From Bacteroidota bacterium (lineage in GTDB: Bacteria; Bacteroidota; Bacteroidia; Flavobacteriales_D; Sanyastnellaceae): a stretch of DNA of 7,576 nt. The first letter of the stretch is position 1. Each line of letters opens with the position of its first letter. The stretch lies in the NCBI GenBank assembly GCA_027618855.1, contig JAQCID010000051.1, positions 1-7,576 of the forward strand. Direction: 5' to 3'. Position numbers and translations under genes: made by a program. Shown piece after piece: positions 1 to 6,052 of this stretch. The notes beneath the pieces were generated by a model. It made no database searches. It saw only the letters and a list, made by a program, of their open reading frames with translations, and had not been told where the DNA came from.

Positions 1-1693
1 TCAATGTCGCATTTGGCACATTTACACCCACTTCAATCACAGTAGTCGCCACTAAAATTTGTGATTGACCACTTGCAAAGCGCTTCATTTCTAAATCCTT
101 ATCCGCGGGCTTCATTCGGCCATGTACAATCCCGATTTGATACTGCGGAAGAGGAAATCTTCGAGAGATACTTTCATACCCATCCATCAAATCTTTATAA
201 TCAATTGTAGCGCTCTCGTCAATCAAAGGATACACCATATAGACCTGTCTGCCTTGTGTAACTTGTTTCTCTATAAACGACAAGACCTCTAATCTTTTTG
301 CATCCGTTCTGTGGGCCGTTACAATTTCTTTTCTACCCGGAGGCAATTCGTCCAAGACACTAATATCTAAATCTCCATACGCCGTCATTGCAAGCGTTCT
401 GGGAATAGGGGTCGCTGTCATGACTAATACATGCGGTGGAATCTTGGATTTGGCCCAAAGCTTAGACCGTTGCGCCACTCCAAACTTATGTTGTTCATCG
501 ATCACTGCCAATCCCAAATTTTTAAAGACAACCGTAGGTTCGATTAATGAATGTGTGCCAATTAATATATCAACGCGACCATCTGCCAGCCCTTCCAAAA
601 TAGGTTTACGGGCAGATTTCTTGACTGATCCGGTGATGATTTCAACTCTGACGTCCATGTCCTTGAGCAAATCCCCAATCCCTTCTGCATGTTGGAACGC
701 AAGGATTTCAGTGGGGGCCATAATACATGCTTGGCAACCATTGTCTATCGCCAAAAGAGCCGCCATAAGCGCAACCATTGTTTTGCCACTCCCCACATCC
801 CCTTGGAGCAATCTGTTCATATGCCAGCCCGTTTTAAGATCGGCCCTGATTTCCTTCAGTACTCTTTTTTGAGCATTCGTCAGTTCAAACGGCAGATATT
901 GACTGTAAAATTGATGGAACTTTTCTCCAACGTGTAAGAACACAACGCCGGGAAGATCCACCGTAAGCGTTCTTTTGTGTTGTAGCAAGACGAGCTGGAG
1001 ATAGAGTAACTCTTCAAATCTCAAACGCTTTAATGCTCTGTCGGCCTCGAGGGGGGTTCTGGGAGCATGGACCATCTCAAAAGCCTCTCTGCGAGATGGA
1101 AACTTTAATTCAGACAACAAATGATCTGGCAACGTCTCCGTCAATTCAGATTTGGTGTCATCCCAAGCCACCCGAATCAACCTCGCCAGGCCCGCACTAT
1201 TTAAACCTCGATTCGTTAATTTTTCTGTCGATGAATAAATGGGATGAAGCCCACCTCCACGCCGTTTCTCAAATGCATCTGCCTTCTCAACTTCAGGGTG
1301 AGCAATATTCCACTTGCGTCCAAATTTTGTAGGTCTACCAAATACAACCACATCCACATTTAAAGGCAATTGATTGACAATCCATTTTGCGCCTTTAAAC
1401 CAAACCAATTCTAACTCCCCATCCCCATCCTGAAATACCGCAACCAATCTGCTTGCCTTCTTTCCACCCACCAATTCCTTTTTTGTGATTTTACCCTTTA
1501 ACTGCAGTGAAGTCGTATCCGCTTCGATATCAGATATTCTATGAAAAATAGATCGATCCTCATAACGAAATGGCAGATGTTGGAGTAAATCGAAGAAAGT
1601 ATTGACACCCAGTTCAACCTTAAGAAGTTCGGCTCGTTTGGGCCCCACTCCTTTCAGGTAAGCGATTGGTGATTCAAGATTTGTAGTAGTCAT
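1..1693 (-). CDS. recG: ATP-dependent DNA helicase RecG (C-terminus beyond left edge)
   Basis: RecG is a superfamily 2 DNA translocase that reverses stalled replication forks and processes branched recombination intermediates in the cytoplasm. The frame is open from ATG at 1693 to the window edge (564 residues; the family is about 690-710, so roughly 130 are missing) with no stop or frameshift. Visible in order: the N-terminal PIAYLKGVGPKRAELL signature (residues 9-24); an OB-fold wedge region (about 60-150); a Q-like LTNAQKRVL (271-279); Walker A GDVGSGKT (298-305, Lys304); the DEQHKFGV Walker B box (399-406); TATPIPRT motif III (426-433); HGRM (524-527); and ATTVIEVGVNVPNATL (549-564). The last arginine-finger motif (QxxGRxGR) and the C-terminal TRG region lie outside. 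The gene starts 43 bases after the pdhC stop on the same strand, so read-through from pdhA-pdhC is plausible. Identification is secure; no ribosome binding site is obvious. Confidence 0.97.
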   Translation of the reverse strand, partial: MTTTNLESPIAYLKGVGPKRAELLKVELGVNTFFDLLQHLPFRYEDRSIFHRISDIEADTTSLQLKGKITKKELVGGKKASRLVAVFQDGDGELELVWFKGAKWIVNQLPLNVDVVVFGRPTKFGRKWNIAHPEVEKADAFEKRRGGGLHPIYSSTEKLTNRGLNSAGLARLIRVAWDDTKSELTETLPDHLLSELKFPSRREAFEMVHAPRTPLEADRALKRLRFEELLYLQLVLLQHKRTLTVDLPGVVFLHVGEKFHQFYSQYLPFELTNAQKRVLKEIRADLKTGWHMNRLLQGDVGSGKTMVALMAALLAIDNGCQACIMAPTEILAFQHAEGIGDLLKDMDVRVEIITGSVKKSARKPILEGLADGRVDILIGTHSLIEPTVVFKNLGLAVIDEQHKFGVAQRSKLWAKSKIPPHVLVMTATPIPRTLAMTAYGDLDISVLDELPPGRKEIVTAHRTDAKRLEVLSFIEKQVTQGRQVYMVYPLIDESATIDYKDLMDGYESISRRFPLPQYQIGIVHGRMKPADKDLEMKRFASGQSQILVATTVIEVGVNVPNATL

Positions 1694-1736
1694 AGCGGCG
1701 ATAACAATATCTGCAATCTATCGCCTTTCATACAAG

Positions 1737-2999
1737 TTAAACGAGCATTAAAACTGGATTCTCGAGAAGGTTTTTAAAATCCTTTAAGAATGCAGCTCCT
1801 GTTGCGCCATCGACACCCCTGTGATCGCAACTAAGCGTCACTTTCATCACATGTCCTGGAATAACCTCTCCGTTTTTAACGACAGGCACATCACTTATAC
1901 CTCCTATGGCAAGAATACAAGCATCAGGTGGATTTATAATTGCCGTAAAGCTCTCTATACCAAACATTCCCAAATTAGAAATCGTAAAAGTACTTCCTTC
2001 CCAATCGCTTGGCTGCAATGTTTTGTCTTTTGCTTTTCCAGCAAATTCGCGAACTTCTTCTCCGATGGTCGCAAATGATTTGCTGTCTGCAAACCTCACC
2101 ACAGGGACCAACAATCCATCCTCTACTGCAACTGCAACACCAATGTTTACGTGCTCGTTGTAGCGAATTTTATCTTCTAACCAACTGCTATTTACCGCTG
2201 GGTTTTTCCTCAGAGACACAGCGGCAGATTTAACAACCATATCATTGAATGAGATCTTATACAAACCTTGGGCATTGATTGCATTTCTAGCCTGGATTGC
2301 ATTCGACATATCAATGGATACTGACAGGTAGAAGTGGGGAGCAGAGAACTTACTTTCTGCCAGACGGCGTGCAATGGTTTTGCGCATTTGACTTACTCCG
2401 ACCTCAGAAAACCTTTCCTGACTAATCACAGGCATGCCAGAAGCACTTGCCATCTTGAAATTTTCCACATCACTCTTAACAACACGTCCACCTTCTCCAG
2501 ACCCAGGGATTCTATCAAGAGAGAGTCCCAATTTGTCTGCCAACTTCTTCGCTAAAGGAGATGCGATCACACGTGTATTTGGCGCACGGTACACCGGAGC
2601 AGAAGCGGGAGCGACTGGGACTGGTGAAGCCGGAGATTTTTGTGGCGTTCCTTCATTCGAAGAAATTGCAACAGGTGGTTTGTCGTTTGATTCAGAAGCA
2701 GATGGAGCTGAAGGTGCGTTTGTTTTTGCTTCGTCTGCCAATAGTTTTTTAATGTTCTCGCCCTTTTTACCCAGAATACAAAGCACACCATCCACGGGTG
2801 CAGCATCTCCAGTTTGAACTCCGATGTGCAAAAGAACTCCGTCTTGAAATGACTCGAATTCCATCGTGGCTTTATCTGTTTCTATTTCAGCCAACAGCTC
2901 TCCGCTTTCAACAACATCACCCACATTTTTATGCCAAGCGGCCACGACTCCTTCGGTCATGGTATCACTTAATTTAGGCATTCGTACAATCTCAGCCAT
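1737..2999 (-). CDS. pdhC: Pyruvate dehydrogenase complex E2, dihydrolipoamide acetyltransferase
   Basis: This is the core subunit of the pyruvate dehydrogenase complex. It moves the acetyl group from E1 to CoA on a swinging lipoyl arm. The 420 residues show one N-terminal lipoyl domain (about 1-78) with ETDKATMEFES and the lipoylated Lys43. An Ala/Pro/Ser-rich flexible linker follows (about 93-142). Next is a peripheral subunit-binding domain (about 143-180, VIASPLAKKLADKLGLSLD then GSGEGGRVVKSDV). The catalytic CAT domain runs from about 195 to 420 with the DHRGVDG active site (392-398; His393 and Asp397 catalytic) and the C-terminal ENPVLMLV. The residue after DHR varies in the family, so the Gly here is not alarming. 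It has one lipoyl domain; from memory many flavobacterial E2 proteins are longer with two. It follows pdhA by 23 bases, which supports a PDH role over 2-oxoglutarate or branched-chain E2. ATG 2999 gives the typical MAEIVRMPKLSDTM start. Confidence 0.95.
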   Translation of the reverse strand: MAEIVRMPKLSDTMTEGVVAAWHKNVGDVVESGELLAEIETDKATMEFESFQDGVLLHIGVQTGDAAPVDGVLCILGKKGENIKKLLADEAKTNAPSAPSASESNDKPPVAISSNEGTPQKSPASPVPVAPASAPVYRAPNTRVIASPLAKKLADKLGLSLDRIPGSGEGGRVVKSDVENFKMASASGMPVISQERFSEVGVSQMRKTIARRLAESKFSAPHFYLSVSIDMSNAIQARNAINAQGLYKISFNDMVVKSAAVSLRKNPAVNSSWLEDKIRYNEHVNIGVAVAVEDGLLVPVVRFADSKSFATIGEEVREFAGKAKDKTLQPSDWEGSTFTISNLGMFGIESFTAIINPPDACILAIGGISDVPVVKNGEVIPGHVMKVTLSCDHRGVDGATGAAFLKDFKNLLENPVLMLV

Positions 3000-3022
3000 G
3001 GCTCTACTATTTATATGATATT

Positions 3023-4033
3023 TCAGTCTTTAACAAAAGGGTAATCTTCTTGAACATAAACGTCCTTGTATAACTCTGACGCATCAGGCTTGGGACTTTC
3101 CTCCGCAAATTTAACGGCTTCTTCGATAACCTCCTTTACTTTCTTTTCTACAGACTTCAACTGCGCTTCAGTCATCCAATTCTGATCTAACAAAACACCA
3201 CGTACGTACTTCACAGGATCTTGATCCTGGAAAGTAGATACCTCATCCTTGGTTCTGTACTTCTGAGGGTCAGACATCGAGTGACCTTTATATCGATACG
3301 TTTCGATATTTAACAGCGTAGGTCCTTCTCCCTTCCGACCTCTCTTTGCCGCGCGTTTTATGGCGTCACAAACTGCTTCAGGGCTCATGCCGTCCACTGT
3401 TTCTGAGGGCATGTCATAACTGGCGCCCATCTTAGATAAGTCATGCACATTTGTGGTACGTTCTACACTTGTACCCATGGCATATTGATTGTTTTCGATG
3501 ATGAAAATAACTGGCAATTTCCAGTTCATAGACATATTGAAGGTCTCGTGCAATATACCTTGGCGAGAAGCCCCATCCCCCATAAAGCAAACGGTCACGT
3601 GGTCCTCATTACGATATTTATCTGCAAAGGCAATGCCTGCACCGAGTCCGATTTGGCCTCCCACAATACCATGACCACCAAATAGGTTCTTGTCCTTGTC
3701 AAACATATGCATGGAACCGCCCTTGCCCTTTGAACATCCTGTGATTTTACCATACAACTCTGCCATTACTGCTTTGGGATCCGTTCCTAAAACCAATGGG
3801 TGAGCATGGTCACGATATGCTGTGATGACTCGGTCGGTGGGCTTAATCGCTTCTTGCATACCAGACAGAACTGCTTCTTGCCCGATATATAGATGACAGA
3901 AGCCACCGAATTTTTGTTGTATATATAACTGACCACACTTCTCTTCAAACTTACGCATGAGGTACATGTCTTTATACCACTTGCGGTAAACGGCCTCTGA
4001 ATGAGGGAGTTTGTTTAATTTCTTCTTTGCCAT
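3023..4033 (-). CDS. pdhA: Pyruvate dehydrogenase E1 component, alpha subunit
   Basis: E1-alpha binds thiamine diphosphate and, with E1-beta, decarboxylates pyruvate and reductively acetylates the E2 lipoyl group. Numbered from ATG 4033 (336 residues), the protein shows CHLYIGQEA (46-54), the ThDP phosphate and pyrimidine region GGHGIVGGQIGLGAG (119-133), the ThDP/Mg motif beginning MGDGASRQG (151-159) and ending ENN (180-182), and the E1-alpha loop YRYKGHSMSDP (246-256). An in-frame TTG two codons upstream (4039) would add two residues. The ATG, giving MAKKKLNK, is preferred because it is the stronger start codon. pdhC follows 23 bases downstream, so the two are almost certainly cotranscribed. 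E1-beta and E3 are not in the window. The leader contains a candidate Bacteroidota promoter (4103-4129). Assignment to PDH rather than a branched-chain 2-oxoacid dehydrogenase rests on the sequence pattern and the E2 neighbour. Confidence 0.95.
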   Translation of the reverse strand: MAKKKLNKLPHSEAVYRKWYKDMYLMRKFEEKCGQLYIQQKFGGFCHLYIGQEAVLSGMQEAIKPTDRVITAYRDHAHPLVLGTDPKAVMAELYGKITGCSKGKGGSMHMFDKDKNLFGGHGIVGGQIGLGAGIAFADKYRNEDHVTVCFMGDGASRQGILHETFNMSMNWKLPVIFIIENNQYAMGTSVERTTNVHDLSKMGASYDMPSETVDGMSPEAVCDAIKRAAKRGRKGEGPTLLNIETYRYKGHSMSDPQKYRTKDEVSTFQDQDPVKYVRGVLLDQNWMTEAQLKSVEKKVKEVIEEAVKFAEESPKPDASELYKDVYVQEDYPFVKD

Positions 4034-4102
4034 GAGCAACGTATGCGAATTATTTTATCATATTGTTAACCCTTTTAAAATAAAGATCGTCCAATTATCA
4101 AG

Positions 4103-4129
4103 CAAATATAACTTCCTGTACATTTGCAA
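4103..4129 (-). promoter_or_regulatory. Candidate Bacteroidota promoter for pdhA
   Basis: Read on the minus strand, 4110-4103 is TATATTTG, a full match to the Bacteroidota -7 consensus TAnnTTTG. A TTG at 4129-4127 lies 16 bases upstream, close to the 17-23 reported for the family from memory. Transcription would begin about 60 bases before the pdhA ATG at 4033. This is consensus matching only. The TTG half touches the opposing plus-strand -7 element. Confidence 0.4.
4119..4126 (+). promoter_or_regulatory. Candidate -7 element for the VTC/DUF4956 pair
   Basis: TACATTTG matches the Bacteroidota -7 consensus TAnnTTTG in every fixed position. It lies 26 bases before the GTG start of the VTC gene, which would give a short leader. 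No good -33 TTTG or TTG is visible at the expected spacing upstream, so the promoter is weak, activator-dependent, or a chance match. Confidence 0.3.
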
Positions 4130-4152
4130 CACCTAACATCAACCCATTTTTT

Positions 4153-4947
4153 GTGTCTGTCATCGAGAACTTTTTTAATTCGTATATGCATATCAGCTTG
4201 CAAGAGCTTGATGAAGTAGCTCTTATGGACAGAAGCGAGGAGAAATATATCATTTCTATCGCTTGGTTGGGTGATATTTCAAATAAACTGAGCACAGACT
4301 ACAATATCCTTGAAATCGCCAACGAAAGACAATTTAAATATGACAATCTGTACTTCGATACACCAGAGAATATATGTCTTGAGGATCATATTCGCGGCAG
4401 AAAGAATAGGTTTAAGGTGCGCATAAGATCTTATTCCAATTCAAAAATCAGCTTTGTGGAAGTCAAATCACGAAATGTGTATGGCCGATCTCAAAAGATG
4501 CGCATTCAAAGAACATCTGAGCAATGGGACAGTCCTTTTACGATAAAGGAAAAAGAATTTCTTTCTAATTGTATGCCTTTTGCTGCTCAGTTAAAGCCTG
4601 TCCTGTATAGTAGTTATTCTCGATATACCATCGCCAATATTGCGAAAGGTGAACGGATCACTTTCGACACCAATATTGAATACAAAACACTCACAGGGGA
4701 AACATTCAAACCCCTTGATGGCTTAGCAGTTGTTGAATTGAAGCAAGGAGCGACTGACAGAAGGTCTCCACTAAATAAAATATTTAGTGAACGGACAGAC
4801 CGCAGATCTCCTCTAGGAAGGACAATCCGAATAAGTAAATATATCTTGGGGCGACTTCACACAAATAACAACCTATCTGCCAGAGCATATCTTGAAAACA
4901 TGCGCAAAATATGTCGGAGAAAACATACCCTGAATAAAAAAAAATGA
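4153..4947 (+). CDS. VTC-domain protein (polyphosphate polymerase-like)
   Basis: This 264-residue soluble protein belongs to the VTC domain family, part of the CYTH/triphosphate tunnel fold. In yeast, Vtc4 polymerises polyphosphate from ATP inside such a tunnel. The charged tunnel-strand pattern is present: LMDRSEEKY (24-32), YDNLYFDTP (63-71), the basic strand around FKVRIRSY (87-94), FVEVKSR (101-107), GRSQKMR (111-117), YSRYTI (155-160), FDTNIEY (171-177) and VVELKQ (193-198, Glu195 and Lys197). SKYILGRL near residue 228 corresponds to the usual SKY box at the domain end. There is no signal peptide or membrane segment. The GTG start at 4153 is chosen because IENFFNSYMHISLQELD resembles family N-termini and no in-frame ATG lies upstream; ATG 4186 is the alternative. 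The heptad TDRRSPL occurs twice (201-207, 215-221). It overlaps the DUF4956 gene by ATGA. Substrate and product in bacteria are inferred, not shown. Confidence 0.88.
   Translation: MSVIENFFNSYMHISLQELDEVALMDRSEEKYIISIAWLGDISNKLSTDYNILEIANERQFKYDNLYFDTPENICLEDHIRGRKNRFKVRIRSYSNSKISFVEVKSRNVYGRSQKMRIQRTSEQWDSPFTIKEKEFLSNCMPFAAQLKPVLYSSYSRYTIANIAKGERITFDTNIEYKTLTGETFKPLDGLAVVELKQGATDRRSPLNKIFSERTDRRSPLGRTIRISKYILGRLHTNNNLSARAYLENMRKICRRKHTLNKKK
4753..4815 (+). repeat. Short coding duplication, TDRRSPL twice
   Basis: Bases 4753-4773 and 4795-4815 both encode TDRRSPL, 42 bases apart in the same frame. Four of the seven codons (for T, both R and P) differ between copies while the protein is identical, so the copies are not a recent slippage product. 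Most VTC-family proteins, as I recall them, have one RSSP-like box between the VEhKQ strand and the SKY box. Confidence 0.6.
4769..4789. repeat. Perfect inverted repeat inside the VTC gene
   Basis: CACTAAATA and TATTTAGTG form 9-base perfect arms around an AAA loop. The repeat lies between the two TDRRSPL copies. It is AT-rich and within coding sequence; no function is evident. Confidence 0.6.
4936..4944 (+). other. Nine-A run at the VTC/DUF4956 overlap
   Basis: Nine consecutive A residues encode the last three Lys codons of the VTC protein, and the ninth A is the first base of the DUF4956 ATG. A -1 ribosomal slip, or one extra A in the transcript, would read through from AAA into ATG AAC CCA and join the two proteins in frame. 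The sequence fact is certain; the recoding role is a hypothesis. Confidence 0.6.
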
Positions 4948-5558
4948 ACCCAGAAATTACATCTCTCATCATCGGATTTCTTGCAAATCTTGTATCCAGT
5001 CTTATTATTGTACGACTTATTTACCACCTTGCCTCTAAGCGAAGAGACTATGTTTTCACCTTTATGCTTGTGTCTACATCTGTCTTTTTCCTTTGCACAC
5101 TCCTCAGTGGTGTTGAAATCGAGATGGGGTTCGCGCTAGGTCTATTCGCTATTTTCAGCATCATTCGATACAGAACTGACGCAATCCCTATCAGGGAGAT
5201 GACCTACCTCTTTATCGTGATCACACTCGCCGTTATTAACGCTCTGGCTCCTCAAACTACAGGATGGGGCATCATCATCATTGCAAACGCAGGTATTTGG
5301 GCGATTGCATTTGTTCTAGAACGACTGTGGTTTGTGAAGCATCTTGCCACAAAAATTGTCGTTTATGACAGAGTTGATTTAATTCATGCTGGGAGAAGAG
5401 AGGAGTTGAAAGCGGACCTTGAAGAACGAACAGGCGTCGATATTCATTCAATTATGATCGGGAAAGTAGATCTTTTAAGAGATACTGCAGTCATACGGGT
5501 GCATTTCTATGAAGACTTACAACCGGATCATTTCGAGGATTCAAACCAAATCTCTTAA
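4944..5558 (+). CDS. DUF4956 family integral membrane protein
   Basis: This 204-residue protein fits the DUF4956 family, which has no established function. Hydrophobic stretches at about 5-27, 37-55, 60-74, 86-102 and 107-127 indicate four or five membrane segments in the inner membrane. The signature region EMGFALGLFAIFSIIRYRT (60-78) followed by PIREMTYLF is the best-conserved part of the family as I recall it. From about 135 to 190 there is a soluble tail with an apparent beta-alpha-beta-beta order (KIVVYD, a charged helix, then SIMIGKVDLL and AVIRVHFYED). This broadly resembles the membrane-plus-ferredoxin-like layout of MgtC proteins, which is an inference. It starts on the ATGA overlap with the VTC gene, so translational coupling is expected. 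DUF4956 genes are often neighbours of VTC-domain genes in bacteria. Its stop codon lies in a hairpin shared with ispF. Confidence 0.85.
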   Translation: MNPEITSLIIGFLANLVSSLIIVRLIYHLASKRRDYVFTFMLVSTSVFFLCTLLSGVEIEMGFALGLFAIFSIIRYRTDAIPIREMTYLFIVITLAVINALAPQTTGWGIIIIANAGIWAIAFVLERLWFVKHLATKIVVYDRVDLIHAGRREELKADLEERTGVDIHSIMIGKVDLLRDTAVIRVHFYEDLQPDHFEDSNQIS

Positions 5559-5586
5559 AGGATACTACTTCCTTTCCTTTAAGAGA
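5551..5586. terminator. Hairpin spanning both convergent gene ends
   Basis: Bases 5551-5562 and 5575-5586 are perfect 12-base inverted arms (TCTCTTAAAGGA and TCCTTTAAGAGA) with a 12-base loop. The left arm holds the DUF4956 TAA (5556-5558), and the ispF TAG (5567-5565) sits in the loop. On the minus strand the stem is followed by TTTGGTTTG, a modest T-rich tail; the plus side has none. It is a likely bidirectional terminator, better supported for the porV-ispF transcript. Confidence 0.65.
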
Positions 5587-6047
5587 ACTACAGCATGGGC
5601 GCTTATTCCGTCCTGAGTACCTACGAAACCTAATTTCTCAGTCGTCGTTGCCTTTATGCTAATTCTGTGTAGGTCAACGTGAAGGATCCCTGCGATTACC
5701 TTACGCATGGAATCTATAGAATCCGACAACTTGGGAGTCTGAAGACATATTGTCGTGTCCAGATTTCCAAGATCCCAACCCAGTCCCTCAATTTTATTCC
5801 AAGTCTCAGCAAGCAATTTCTTACTGTCTATTCCTTTGTAAGCTGGATCAGTATCTGGGAAATGGAACCCGATGTCTCTTAATGCAAGAGCTCCTAGCAA
5901 AGCATCACATATCGCGTGGAGCAAAACATCTGCGTCTGAATGACCTACAGCACCTTTATGGTGTGGCAATAAAATTCCACCTAGCCATAATTCCTCACCA
6001 AGTTCAAGACGATGAACATCGTAACCATATCCAATCTTAATGTCCAT
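5565..6047 (-). CDS. ispF: 2-C-methyl-D-erythritol 2,4-cyclodiphosphate synthase
   Basis: IspF cyclises CDP-ME 2-phosphate to ME-cPP with release of CMP, a step of the MEP pathway to isopentenyl diphosphate, in the cytoplasm. It acts as a metal-dependent homotrimer. The 160 residues match the normal family length. The metal ligands are visible: GYDVHRL with Asp10 and His12, and His44 within GHSDADVLLHAICDALLGA (35-53). Also present are DIGFHFPDTDP (58-68) and the nucleotide-binding KATTTEKLGFVG (132-143), which carries the conserved Thr and Glu. ATG 6047 is five bases after the porV stop, so the two are surely on one transcript. The gene ends convergently with the DUF4956 gene, six bases apart, inside a shared hairpin. 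It has no known functional tie to secretion, so the linkage is probably positional. Confidence 0.97.
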   Translation of the reverse strand: MDIKIGYGYDVHRLELGEELWLGGILLPHHKGAVGHSDADVLLHAICDALLGALALRDIGFHFPDTDPAYKGIDSKKLLAETWNKIEGLGWDLGNLDTTICLQTPKLSDSIDSMRKVIAGILHVDLHRISIKATTTEKLGFVGTQDGISAHAVVLLKERK

Positions 6048-6052
6048 GAGTA

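Noticed and set aside
420..872. 150-residue plus-strand open frame
   Set aside because: Lies antisense within recG, whose helicase motifs are intact on the minus strand; low-complexity translation without recognisable domain.
1033..1332. 99-residue plus-strand open frame
   Set aside because: Antisense to the recG wedge-to-helicase region; no family resemblance.
1694..1736. Possible promoter or terminator between pdhC and recG
   Set aside because: Only 43 bases, with no TAnnTTTG element or hairpin; read-through is simpler.
2434..2817. 127-residue plus-strand open frame, Ala/Gly/Ser rich
   Set aside because: Mirror of the Ala/Pro/Ser linker of pdhC; composition is a by-product of that linker.
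4034..4039. TTG start two codons upstream for pdhA
   Set aside because: The ATG at 4033 is the stronger start codon and is only six bases away; no ribosome binding site favours the TTG.
4098..4295. 65-residue minus-strand open frame
   Set aside because: Overlaps the VTC N-terminus and the divergent promoter region; no recognisable sequence.
5750..6040. 96-residue plus-strand open frame
   Set aside because: Antisense to ispF, which has all its metal-binding residues.
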